A DNA stretch of 64,000 bases, taken from assembly GCF_022024055.1 (NCBI RefSeq), contig NZ_CP091788.1:434001-498000 (forward strand), in the 5' to 3' direction. The DNA comes from Prevotella sp. E2-28. GTDB lineage: Bacteria; Bacteroidota; Bacteroidia; Bacteroidales; Bacteroidaceae. Below the pieces are notes generated by a model. That model was given only the letters and a program-made list of their open reading frames with translations, did not search any database and had not been told where the DNA came from. Position 1 is the first letter of the stretch; each line of letters starts with the position of its first letter. Made by a program: the position numbers and the translations under genes. Below are positions 50,616 through 60,000 of the stretch, one piece after another.

Positions 50616-51783
50616 TCGCACGAAGTTTATCATAGGCATCCTCTTACTCCTTGGTATCGTCTTTGCCATTGAGTATCGCACTACGCGGAAGTTCGTGTGG
50701 ATACCTACGTATAGTCATACTGATGCCCAGCCCTTCGGCTGTATGCTTTTCGATAGTGTGATGCAAGCCTCCATGCCTCATGGTTATACGGTCACAAAGA
50801 AGACTATCTGGCAACTCAAACGCGATAGCGTCTTTAAGAAGCCCCAATCTTTGTTGATAGCTACCGAAGACGATTTTGACAAGCATGAAGTAGCAGAAAT
50901 CCTAGGTTTGGTGGAAAGAGGTCATACCGTACTGCTTGCTACCAGTTCTTTGTATAGTATAGTCGATACGCTTCAGATAGACTACGATTATAACAGCCGC
51001 TTTGATTTCTCCAAGATTTCTGGTAAGAATATCCAGAAGTCTAACTTGTGGTTATCACCTGATTCTGCAGGCTATCGCCGTCGTTCCATGTATGTTCCAG
51101 TTTATTCTCAGATGATAAACTACACGTTGGAAACCAACGATAGTGTGGCTTGTGATCCTCTGGTATCGCTCCTTATTTATAATAACGAAACAAACGAAAT
51201 GGAGCATTTTCCCGTTGCCCTGTCATTTAAACGTGGAAAGGGTGAGCTGATACTTGTATCGGCCCCATTGCTGATGACGAACTATATGACCGTCACCGGA
51301 CAGGGCCATCTGCTTCAGGCCCGCTTGATGGACCGCTTGAAGGCGCATCCAGTCATCCGCATGGAGAGCTACGTTGATCAGGTGGCACAAACGGAGTCGA
51401 GTTCGTTTTATGTCTTCCTGAAGCAGCCGCCGCTTCGTTGGGCGCTCTATCTGACGTTACTGGCCGTACTGCTGTTCTGTATCTTCACGGCTCGCCGCCG
51501 TCAGCGTGTGATTCCTGTGGTGCAGAAACCACAGAACATGAACTTGGAGTTCGTGCGACTCATTGGTTCCCTCTATTGGCAGCAGCATGATAATGCAGGT
51601 CTGCTGTCAAAGAAACTGGCGTATGCCACAGAGGAAATCCGCCGCCAGAACGTGGCCATTTCTGCCGAAGATACAGAACTCCTTGCTGAGATTCGTGAAT
51701 ACGCCTATGGCGGATACGATATCCCCGATAAGACATTGAAATACTATATTAACGAACTGAACCGCATCCTTCAGTCGTTATAG
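50608..51783 (+). CDS. DUF4350-type membrane protein
   Basis: The start at 50608 (MSNRTKF) overlaps the stop of the DUF4129 gene. The 391 residues have an N-terminal membrane helix (about 5-22), an extracytoplasmic Rossmann-like domain (about 35-265: GCMLFDSVMQASM, LLIATEDDFDKHEVAEIL, GHTVLLATSSLYS, GKGELILVSAPLLMTNY), a second membrane helix (about 270-290) and a helical cytoplasmic tail. This is the DUF4350 arrangement often coded beside DUF4129 and MoxR genes. The function is not established. Confidence 0.83.
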   Translation: MSNRTKFIIGILLLLGIVFAIEYRTTRKFVWIPTYSHTDAQPFGCMLFDSVMQASMPHGYTVTKKTIWQLKRDSVFKKPQSLLIATEDDFDKHEVAEILGLVERGHTVLLATSSLYSIVDTLQIDYDYNSRFDFSKISGKNIQKSNLWLSPDSAGYRRRSMYVPVYSQMINYTLETNDSVACDPLVSLLIYNNETNEMEHFPVALSFKRGKGELILVSAPLLMTNYMTVTGQGHLLQARLMDRLKAHPVIRMESYVDQVAQTESSSFYVFLKQPPLRWALYLTLLAVLLFCIFTARRRQRVIPVVQKPQNMNLEFVRLIGSLYWQQHDNAGLLSKKLAYATEEIRRQNVAISAEDTELLAEIREYAYGGYDIPDKTLKYYINELNRILQSL

Positions 51784-51789
51784 GGAAAA

Positions 51790-51840
51790 GTTAAAAGGTA
51801 AAAGGGTAAAAAAGTAAAAGAGTAAAAAGGTAAAAAAGTA
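51790..51840. repeat. period-8 GTAAAA repeat at gene junction
   Basis: GT(T)AAAA starts at 51790, 51798, 51806, 51814, 51822, 51830 and 51838, a strict 8-bp period. It fills the gap before the MoxR gene. Confidence 0.9.
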
Positions 51841-51846
51841 ATATAT

Positions 51847-52812
51847 ATGGAACAAGAAAGAATAGACCTCACGCAGTTTGCCGAGCGCATCGAACTGTTG
51901 CGCCAGCAGATATCAGGAGTCATCGTAGGACAGACAGAGAATATCGATCTGTTGCTCACTGCCGTATTGGCTAATGGGCACGTGCTGTTAGAAGGTGTGC
52001 CTGGCGTAGCCAAGACGCTTTTGGCCCGTCTGCTGTCAAAGCTCATCGATGCCAAGTTCAGCCGCGTGCAGTTCACCCCCGACTTGATGCCCTCTGATGT
52101 GCTGGGCACCAACGTGTTTAACATGAAGACCTCCGACTTCGACTTCCATGCAGGTCCTGTCTTTGCAGATATCGTGTTGGTCGATGAAATCAACCGTGCC
52201 CCTGCCAAGACGCAGGCCGCCCTTTTCGAAGTGATGGAAGAACGTCAGGTCACTATTGATGGTAAGACACACCCCATGGGGCAGTTCTATACTATCCTGG
52301 CTACACAGAACCCTGTAGAGCAGGAAGGTACGTATAAACTGCCAGAGGCGCAGACCGACCGTTTCATGATGAAGATCACCATGAGCTATCCCTCATTAGA
52401 CGAGGAGGTGGCTATCCTGGAGCGTCATCATACCAACCAGCGCCTCACCTCACTGGAGAATATTGAGCCCGTCATTACAAAGGAACAGTTCATCGAACTG
52501 CGTCAGATGCTCGATAGCGTATTTGTTGACCCAGCCCTGTTGCGTTATATCGCAGCTATTGTGATGCAGACGCGTCAGAGTAAGGCTGTGTTCCTTGGCG
52601 CATCACCACGTGCCTCTGTGGCTTTGTTGCAAGCTTCTAAGGCCTATGCCCTGTTGCAAGGCCGTGACTTTGTGACGCCTGATGACGTTCGCTTCGTATG
52701 TCCCAGCATCCTGCAGCACCGTCTTATCCTTACTGCTGAGGCCGAGATGGAGGGCATCACGCCTCTGAAGGCTGTGCGCCGTCTCATTGAAAAGGTGGAA
52801 GTGCCTAAATAA
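51847..52812 (+). CDS. MoxR-family AAA+ ATPase
   Basis: A 321-residue cytoplasmic ATPase. Walker A is GVPGVAKT (50-57), Walker B LVDEINR (Asp113, Glu114), and sensor 1 is TQNP in LATQNPVEQEG; the C-terminal lid follows with ASPRASVALLQ. MoxR ATPases act as chaperones that insert metal or cofactors or mature envelope complexes, generally together with a VWA or DUF58 protein. Here the DUF58 gene follows and membrane genes precede, so it is probably the energy source for this cluster. Confidence 0.95.
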   Translation: MEQERIDLTQFAERIELLRQQISGVIVGQTENIDLLLTAVLANGHVLLEGVPGVAKTLLARLLSKLIDAKFSRVQFTPDLMPSDVLGTNVFNMKTSDFDFHAGPVFADIVLVDEINRAPAKTQAALFEVMEERQVTIDGKTHPMGQFYTILATQNPVEQEGTYKLPEAQTDRFMMKITMSYPSLDEEVAILERHHTNQRLTSLENIEPVITKEQFIELRQMLDSVFVDPALLRYIAAIVMQTRQSKAVFLGASPRASVALLQASKAYALLQGRDFVTPDDVRFVCPSILQHRLILTAEAEMEGITPLKAVRRLIEKVEVPK

Positions 52813-52881
52813 AGACATAGTAACTGGGTTAAGACACAGTAACATAATAACATATAATTCGTGTAATTCGTGCAATTCGTG
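52812..52881. repeat. 9-bp and 13-bp repeats at gene junction
   Basis: AAGACATAGTAAC (52812-52824) and AAGACACAGTAAC (52831-52843), then TAATTCGTG twice and CAATTCGTG (52855-52881) in the gap between the MoxR and DUF58 genes. Confidence 0.85.
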
Positions 52882-52892
52882 TTCGTCGAAAA

Positions 52893-54248
52893 GTGTATTT
52901 AAGGTATAGGTTCTATTATCTGCTCTCTGCCGTTATTCTGATTATAGCCTTGGGATATGCGGTATCGCCGTTGTTCATCATCGGCCGCATCCTCTTTTGG
53001 CTATTGGTGGCATTGGTTGTGACGGATGTGGTGTTGTTGTGGAGTAGGCGAGGCATCCAGGCCTTCCGCACCCTCTCCCCCCGTTTCTCTAATGGCGATG
53101 ATAATCCTGTGAGCATTCGTTTGGAGAGCACTTATCCCTTTGCTGTTCATGTCGATGTGATAGATGAGGTGCCTCATGTCTTTCAGCGCCGTGACATCCT
53201 GTTTAATGCCTCTCTGCGCAAACAGGGCGAGGCTACCGTTACCTATCAGCTGCGCCCCACGGAACGTGGCATCTATAGCTTCGGTCGTGTGCGCATCTTT
53301 GCTAGCACTTTGTTAGGACTGGTAGAGCGCCGTTTCACCTGTTGCGAACCGCAAGATGTGAAAGTCTATCCCTCTTATATGATGCTGCGCCAGTATGAAT
53401 TGTTGGCTATGAGCAATAACCTCACGGAGATGGGTATCAAACGCATTCGCCGTATCGGTAATAATACCGATTTTGAGCAGATTAAGGACTATGTGGTGGG
53501 CGATGACTACCGCACCATCAACTGGCGCGCCACTGCCCGTCGCCATCAGCTCATGGTTAATGTTTATCAGGATGAGCGTTCTCAGCAGGTCTTCTCAGTT
53601 ATAGATAAAGGTCGCATGATGCAGCAGGCCTTCGAGGAGATGACTCTTCTTGACTATTCTATTAATGCCGCTTTGGTACTTTCGTATGTGACTATCAACA
53701 AGCAGGACAAGGCCGGCCTGGTGACCTTTGCCGATGAATTCGGCACTTTTGTCCCTGCTTCTAAACAGGAAGGTCACATGCAGACCATTCAGGAAGCCTT
53801 ATATGCAGAGCACACACAGTTTGGCGAGACCGACTATTCTGCCCTCTTGGCAGGCCTCTCACGCCATGTGACGCACCGCTCGTTGCTGATTCTCTATACC
53901 TCGTTTACGTCAATGGCAGCCATGCGCCGTCAGTTGCCGTATCTGCGCCAACTGGCCCTTCGTCATCGTCTCTTGGTGGTATTCTTCGAGGACGAAGAGC
54001 TATCTCAGTTCATAGTTCATAATTCACAGTTCATAGTTAATTCTAATCAGAACTCTCATCTTCCATCTTTCAATTCTCCCTCCACGGAGTCTGTCTATCA
54101 GCACGTCATTGCCGAGAAGTTCGCTTACGAGCAGCGTCTCATTGTGCAGACCCTTCGTCAGTATGGCATACAAAGCTTGTTAACCACGCCCCGTAATTTG
54201 TCCGTTGACGTGATTAACAAGTATCTGGAGATTAAGACTAAAATGTAA
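52893..54248 (+). CDS. DUF58-domain protein (VWA-like partner of MoxR)
   Basis: Start is GTG at 52893; no ATG lies near. The 451 residues have two membrane helices near the N-terminus (about 8-25 and 30-50), an Ig-like region to about 150, then the DUF58 motif GDDYRTINWRATARRHQLMV (about 205-225) and a VWA-like fold with VFSVIDKGRMM. It probably works with the MoxR ATPase encoded just upstream. Bases 54007-54041 (residues 372-383) are heptamer repeats that have added the QFIVHNSQFIVN stretch; without them this region would be short. A hairpin follows 6 bp after the stop. Confidence 0.9.
   Translation: MYLRYRFYYLLSAVILIIALGYAVSPLFIIGRILFWLLVALVVTDVVLLWSRRGIQAFRTLSPRFSNGDDNPVSIRLESTYPFAVHVDVIDEVPHVFQRRDILFNASLRKQGEATVTYQLRPTERGIYSFGRVRIFASTLLGLVERRFTCCEPQDVKVYPSYMMLRQYELLAMSNNLTEMGIKRIRRIGNNTDFEQIKDYVVGDDYRTINWRATARRHQLMVNVYQDERSQQVFSVIDKGRMMQQAFEEMTLLDYSINAALVLSYVTINKQDKAGLVTFADEFGTFVPASKQEGHMQTIQEALYAEHTQFGETDYSALLAGLSRHVTHRSLLILYTSFTSMAAMRRQLPYLRQLALRHRLLVVFFEDEELSQFIVHNSQFIVNSNQNSHLPSFNSPSTESVYQHVIAEKFAYEQRLIVQTLRQYGIQSLLTTPRNLSVDVINKYLEIKTKM
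54007..54041. repeat. heptamer repeat inside the DUF58 gene
   Basis: AGTTCAT, AGTTCAT, AATTCAC, AGTTCAT, AGTTAAT. The reverse complement gives ATGAACT-type units, the same family as in the GH2 gene. Confidence 0.88.
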
Positions 54249-54254
54249 GAAAAA

Positions 54255-54278
54255 AGTCCCCACCGTGCGGTGAGGACT
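54255..54278. terminator. hairpin between DUF58 and C10 protease genes
   Basis: AGTCCCCACCG and CGGTGAGGACT (54255-54278) pair with one mismatch over a 2-nt gap. A T-run follows on the minus strand, so it mainly serves the C10 gene, but it also lies 6 bp after the DUF58 stop. Two other hairpins in this window share its core (56869-56897, 61233-61260). Confidence 0.8.
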
Positions 54279-54385
54279 CCTTATGTTTGTTAACATATAA
54301 TTATCATTTAATTGTCCATGTAATTTTCATATAATTATTAATGGTAAATTAATGGATAATTAATGGTAATTCATGTTTTTTATTC

Positions 54386-56758
54386 TCACTTAATCACGAC
54401 CTTCTTGCCATTGATGATGTACAGCCCCTTCTTCATCTGACTGTTGTTGATGCGGCGGCCCTGCATGTCGTAAATGCCAGGATTCTCCTTCACCACTGTG
54501 ACAGGTGCCACGCTGACTTCCTCAGGCGTAGGCTCTGGTATTGTCACGCTATAAGACAGGAGGTTAATGTTGCGGTTATCGTTTATGTTATCTTCAGAGA
54601 TAAAATTACCGTCAGTCTTGTACGACACGTTGAACCAGTATTTACCGTCTGTATTAAGTGGTATCTCCATTTCTATGGTTCTTGTCTCGCCTGGTGCCAG
54701 TCTTACCGTCTCGTCAACCGAACGCTGGTAATAGTAAGTCCTTGATGCACCTGTTCCGTCGTTCCATAATGACCAGAGGCGAATCTCATTGTAATATTCG
54801 CTGTTGTTGTTATTTGTTGCCGTGAACTGGATACGTGCCACCTTATCGTAGATATTCTTGTTTGAGGCATTCATCACTGTACCGTTGCTCAGCGTCAGGT
54901 CGTTGGTCATGGCAGGATTGATCTCTGTGGTTGTGGTGGCTACGTCAGTATAGTACACATCCCACTGGCTTGTAGCCTGATTATAGAGGTACTGCTTGGT
55001 AGCAAAGACGATATTCTTTGTACCTGCTGTTTTTGGCGTAAATGTCATCGTCAGGTCAAGACTCTCACCAGAAGCTGCTTCGAAATAGCGTGCACCTACT
55101 TCCTCGTCATCAATCAGCATATAGATGACATCATTAAAGAAAGAGCCATTGTTGGTGATTGTAGCCGTTGCCGTTTGCTTGCATTTAGCTTCCATGTTAC
55201 CACTCACCTTAATCGTACCGCTAAGATCCATTATCGGGTTCTGCAGTGTCATCTTATTACCGCTCACGGTTGCTGTGATGTAGTAGAGGTACGAGTTCTT
55301 ATTCTGGTACCACTTTGTGGTGCCCTTCTTACGGCTGATGTTAGTGATGATATAAGTACCGTCGGGTAGGGCAGGAACGTTGCAGTTCAGTTGGGCAGCG
55401 CTGTAGCCCCAACCGTTTGATAATTCCGTATTCCATTGGAAACTGGCATGTTTCAGGTTGTTGTCCATGTCATACACACCGACACCTACCTCGAAGGCAT
55501 ATTTTTCACCCATGTAGTTACGAATCTCTGTGGTATAACTGATGGGGAAGGTATTGTTCGTCTTGGTAATAATAGTCTGATCTGCCTGCATAAAATACGT
55601 TGTCATCTTAATCTCCTTCACAGGTGCTACGCCAGTATTGGGCTGCACACCGATATTGGCATCCTGACCAAAACTATAACCGTCAGTACTGCTGCTGGCA
55701 CCAATGCCGCTATTGCTGCCTGGGTCCAGAATAGACAACAGGAAATAGCCGTCGCTGCTGCCGCCCCATCCCCAGTTGACGTGGTACAGGCCCTCTTTGT
55801 CGTAGCCATCTACGATGAAGGCATGACCGCCACCAATGGATTGTCCTCCGTAAAGCACAGGGTGTTTGTTAGCCAGCTCGTTATAGATGACTTCGTCCCA
55901 CTCGCTAGCGCGATAGTCGTCACGGGTAATAGACATGGTGCCTGCATCGTAGTTGAAGTAAGCCTTCAGTACGTCGGCAACGTATTCTGATGAGGCCGAG
56001 CTACCGCCCGAAGAATAGTTCATTTCCAGGGCAGTGCCGCACATTTTCATCAGCATGGCCACCGCATCCTTCTCTGTTTGTGTCTCAGAGCCGGTATAGT
56101 TGTCCTTCATGTGTGCCCAGTCAATCGTTGTGGGCATGATACTGTCAATACTCATTTGTTTAGAATAAGTGACGTATGCAGGAATCATAACCGTGTTTTT
56201 TCCTGGATATTTGTAGTAGTTCATGATCTGTGCCATAGCTGTAGCTACACAGCCCGTCACACTTCTCTTAGAACCATCCATAGGACACATGCTGTTATAA
56301 GGCGCACCTTGATCCCATGTTGACTTCACCAGCGGTTTGATAGCAGCATGTTCAGCAGTAGCAGCTCTCTTCACTGAGGCATTGCTCTCAAGATATGCTA
56401 TCTGGTCAGCATAGTTTTGCAGCCATGCTTTCATGCTTTCGGGAATGTTGTTGACGTCGAACGTACCTTCATCCGCATAGCCCAGGATAGCAGGTGTACG
56501 GTCGTTGGCACTGATTACCACGTAGCCGTCGTTTACTCCTGCATTAAACACGTAGAAATGTTCTTGCTCGGCAGCAGTCGTTATCTTGCTATTTATCTGG
56601 GTGCTCTTAGCTGCCAGTCGCATTTTCTGCTGCGTTTTTGTTGTGTGTCGGCTATTCATAAAGGCCTTTGCCTTCTGTAAAGCCTCTTCTTGTGATACGT
56701 TTCCTGCCCATGCCATCATGGTAACAAACAGGAGAAGAAGGGGTAATATTTTCCTCAT
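54386..56758 (-). CDS. C10-family (streptopain/interpain) cysteine protease with T9SS tail
   Basis: The 790-residue secreted protease has a signal peptide (MMAWAG), a SpeB-type propeptide (about 20-135, HFYVFNAGVNDGYVVISAND), and the catalytic domain with Cys170 (SVTGCVATAMAQIMNYY), His312 (GGGHAFIVDGYD) and NWGWGG. Ig-like domains follow (about 380-740), ending in the T9SS sorting signal GLYIINGKKVVIK. Family knowledge: interpain A of Prevotella intermedia has this layout and cleaves host proteins. The protease probably reaches the cell surface. It has its own promoter and, with the hypD locus 25 kb away, could feed peptide use; that link is inference. Confidence 0.93.
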   Translation of the reverse strand: MRKILPLLLLFVTMMAWAGNVSQEEALQKAKAFMNSRHTTKTQQKMRLAAKSTQINSKITTAAEQEHFYVFNAGVNDGYVVISANDRTPAILGYADEGTFDVNNIPESMKAWLQNYADQIAYLESNASVKRAATAEHAAIKPLVKSTWDQGAPYNSMCPMDGSKRSVTGCVATAMAQIMNYYKYPGKNTVMIPAYVTYSKQMSIDSIMPTTIDWAHMKDNYTGSETQTEKDAVAMLMKMCGTALEMNYSSGGSSASSEYVADVLKAYFNYDAGTMSITRDDYRASEWDEVIYNELANKHPVLYGGQSIGGGHAFIVDGYDKEGLYHVNWGWGGSSDGYFLLSILDPGSNSGIGASSSTDGYSFGQDANIGVQPNTGVAPVKEIKMTTYFMQADQTIITKTNNTFPISYTTEIRNYMGEKYAFEVGVGVYDMDNNLKHASFQWNTELSNGWGYSAAQLNCNVPALPDGTYIITNISRKKGTTKWYQNKNSYLYYITATVSGNKMTLQNPIMDLSGTIKVSGNMEAKCKQTATATITNNGSFFNDVIYMLIDDEEVGARYFEAASGESLDLTMTFTPKTAGTKNIVFATKQYLYNQATSQWDVYYTDVATTTTEINPAMTNDLTLSNGTVMNASNKNIYDKVARIQFTATNNNNSEYYNEIRLWSLWNDGTGASRTYYYQRSVDETVRLAPGETRTIEMEIPLNTDGKYWFNVSYKTDGNFISEDNINDNRNINLLSYSVTIPEPTPEEVSVAPVTVVKENPGIYDMQGRRINNSQMKKGLYIINGKKVVIK

Positions 56759-56785
56759 TTTTCTTTGTATTGGTTAAATATTCGG

Positions 56786-56816
56786 CAAAGGTATAAAGAA
56801 AAATTGGATTACGCAA
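56786..56816 (-). promoter_or_regulatory. promoter of the C10 protease gene
   Basis: Minus-strand TACCTTTG (56786-56793) and TTG (56814-56816), spacer 20 bp, 27 bp before the start. Confidence 0.78.
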
Positions 56817-56868
56817 GTATTTACATAAATATCCGTTTCCTCCGCGTCATTAGTGGATATAACTAAAG

Positions 56869-56940
56869 AGCCCCCACCGCGTTGTGCGGTGAGGGCTTTT
56901 TTATGTTCCCCTCCCTTGGAGAGGGGTTAGGGGTGGGCTT
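56869..56940. repeat. terminator hairpin plus CCCTCCC element, copy 1
   Basis: AGCCCCCACCGC (56869-56880) and GCGGTGAGGGCT (56886-56897), then TTTTTT, then a 35-bp GC-rich element TTCCCCTCCCTTGG... (56906-56940). The same pair of elements recurs at 61233-61304, each at the 3' side of a giant T9SS gene. The remaining bases to 57016 hold a GAGCTC-rich inverted repeat (about 56967-57006) and no gene. Confidence 0.8.
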
Positions 56941-57016
56941 TTACTTTACAACCACCTTGAGCTAAAGCTCGAGCTCGTTCTTGCTCGATAAAGCATGAGC
57001 GAGCTCTGCTTTATTC

Positions 57017-60000
57017 TCACTTAATCACGACCTTCTTGCCATTAATGATGTACAGACCCTTCTGAGTCTTCATCACTTTCTGGCCGTTCAGGTTGAATGC
57101 GGCACCGTTCTCAACAGCAGTCTTCACAGTGCTGATGCCGGTAGTCGTGAAGTAATTCTCAAGAGCAGTCTTGGCTCCATCCTCGGTAGCAGCGAATACC
57201 ACGTTGATCTTCATTGCAGGGTTCTGGAACAACTGAATCATGAATACAGGAGTATCCTCCTTGGTGGTGGCTGAACCAGCACCTGTGAGGTTGTAGTTCT
57301 TGATCATTTGTCCATCCTGGAATGAAATGCTGCTGCCTGTTGCTGCAGTGTAAGCAATACTGTCATTTGCAGCTACACTCGCATTAAATGTGAATTCAGG
57401 GAATGTGGCGGGAGGCATTGTAGCAATGAAACCAGAGAAGGTTACGGCAACTGAGTCCTGAACATCCTTGATAGGAGTGATGGTCAGGGTCTGCTCAGCA
57501 GTTGTTGCTTCACCCTGAGGTGCACCATTGATGGAGGTCTGTATAGCTACGTAGCCCTTGTACTCCTGTGCGGCAGGCTCAGGAACAACGGGCTCACCAA
57601 TCTCAGCGTCGATGAAGTAGATGTGGCAACCGTTTGAGTTGTTCACGATGATGTTGACAACACCTTCCTCACCAGGAACCTTCCAGCTCTGCACCTCATA
57701 GGTCTTAGGCATAGCTACCTCGTTACCTTCGGGATCTTTCAGCTGATCACCCTTAGCGCCATCGTTGCTCATATAGAGACGTACACCACGAGCGTCAGAT
57801 GTCTTGTGCGACTCAACACCCATCTTAATGGTGGTACCAGCCTTCACGTTGGGGATGACGAAGTAGTCCTTGTCAGAACCACCCAGCCAGAGATATGCAC
57901 CACCTTCGTAAGTGCTCAGAGCAACAGGATAGTTAACAGCGATAGCCAGATTACGTGTTTGGAGACCTGTGGGCAGGAATACCAAGCCCTTCAGTTCTTC
58001 GATTGCAACACCGTTGGCAAGCAGTTCGCCATCTTCTGTTGCCTGCATGGTCTTAGCAGCCCAGAAGCAGTTGTCCTTAGATGTCTCGGTAGGTTCATTG
58101 CCAGCCTCAGCATCAGCTTGCTTCTCTACGTCGCTCCAACCTTCGAGCTTGCTTGCAGCAGCGTCAGCCTTCAGGTTAGCAACAGTAGCATCGCTCCACT
58201 TTGTGAAGTCCCAAGTATGAGCAATCTCAACCTCTGCGGGGAACTGCATCAGGCGGAAGTCAGAGAATGACATCCAGTTGTACTGCATGTTAGTAACACC
58301 ACGTACACCGATAACGATAGAATCAGCCTTAGCCACTTCAAACTCTACAGATGAGTCGTTCCAACCACGGTTGAACAGACCATCGGTAGCACCGATAGAA
58401 GCCATCTTTACAGTGTCCTCGCCAGCAAACAAGGTCATGGCAACGTCGGCAGATGCACGACCCTTCACGGTGAGCATGTACTTACCAGCGGGCAGGGCAA
58501 TCTTCTGCTGCAGGGCAACATCCCATGCCTGTGCACCCCAGTTGCCACCATCGAAGTACTTGTGAGTAGCGTTGTCGTCGCCGTCAGTCCAAGGCTCATT
58601 TGTCTTGACGTCAATATTACCGCCAGAACCTTCGCCCAGAACAACATTCCAAGGAGCAGCAACAGCAGCCTCGGCAGCGGGGTTGGTAATAGAATCGGTT
58701 ACGTTTGTTGCACCCTCAACACCTTCGAGCAATGCGCTTGACTCAGCATACTGGCGGTATGCCTTAGTGATAGCCTCTGTCTTAGCAGTAGCGTCAGCAG
58801 CAGATGTAGCTTCAGCAGTCAGAGTAGCTTCAGCAGCATTCTTCTTATCTACAGATGCGTAAGCGAAAGTCATAGCAGCCTTCTCAGCCTTAGCCGTGGC
58901 CAGAGCCTCGTATGCAGCCTTGGCACCTGTGAATGCAGAGATAGCTTTGTTCAAGGCAGCGATAGCAGCCTTGTAGGCATCTGCAGTCTGCTCAGCAACA
59001 GTAGTATTCTCTGTGATGGCTGCAGTCAGGCTGTCACGCTCATCACCGGTAACAATAGCATTCTCTTCTGCATTCAGAGCAGTCTGGGCAGCAGCCAGGG
59101 TGGTAGCATGCAGTTCAACAGCGTCAACCTGAGCGGTCACACCCTTCAGCTGAACAACGTGCCAGTTAGTAGAAGTAGATGTCTTAGAAAGACCTATCTT
59201 AATTGTACCGGCGTCACCAACAATGACATTCTCCAATGTAGCAGTAGCAATACCAGAGGTGTTAAAGTTCGTTGCATACCAAATAGGAATTTCCTTAGAT
59301 ACCTTTCCTTCTGCTGTTTCTGCAAAGAGCGTCACACCAGTATTTTCAGTAATGGCATCATTTTCGCTATATGCCGTATTACTATCCTTTGTGAAGTCGC
59401 CTGTGAAAGCAGTTGAGCCGAAGCCACGACCGAATGTGAATGCAGCAGCACCATAGAGTTCAATCTTATAAGTACCAGGTGTCAAGCCTGTAACAGAGGA
59501 TGACATGATATCACCAGTCCAGTCACAAGAGCCGTCATATTTCTCCCAAGCAGCTACATTTAATCCAGAGTTGGTCGTTACCGTTGGAGCAGCCCAACCT
59601 ACCTGACCAGAAGAACCGGTCCATTTCGTAGTTGCCAAACTGTTAAACTGAGCAGTCAGGTCGGTCTCAATATAGATAGGCTTGGGAGTCTCTTCAACCT
59701 GCTCCTTAATCTCGATAGGCTGGAACTGAATGTTGTCGTTATAGCGGCTGATAGCACCAACCATCTGGTAGGTCTTGCCTTCTTCTGCAGCAGCAATCTC
59801 TAAACCAAACTGGTTATAGCCTACAACATCGGTCTCACCAATCTTGATTGCAATATTCTTACCATCAACAGTATAGCTTGTGATACCCTTCAGTGTAACT
59901 ACCTTATTAACGTTTTCGGCAGTAAGATCAGCAACTGTAACTTCAGGATATGTTACAGAAACAGCGTCACCGTCCTTTACTGCGATAGCTTTGTCAGGAA

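Noticed and set aside
49929..52881. Short arrays considered as CRISPR
   Set aside because: Units of 7-10 bp without spacers and no cas genes; they are simple tandem repeats.
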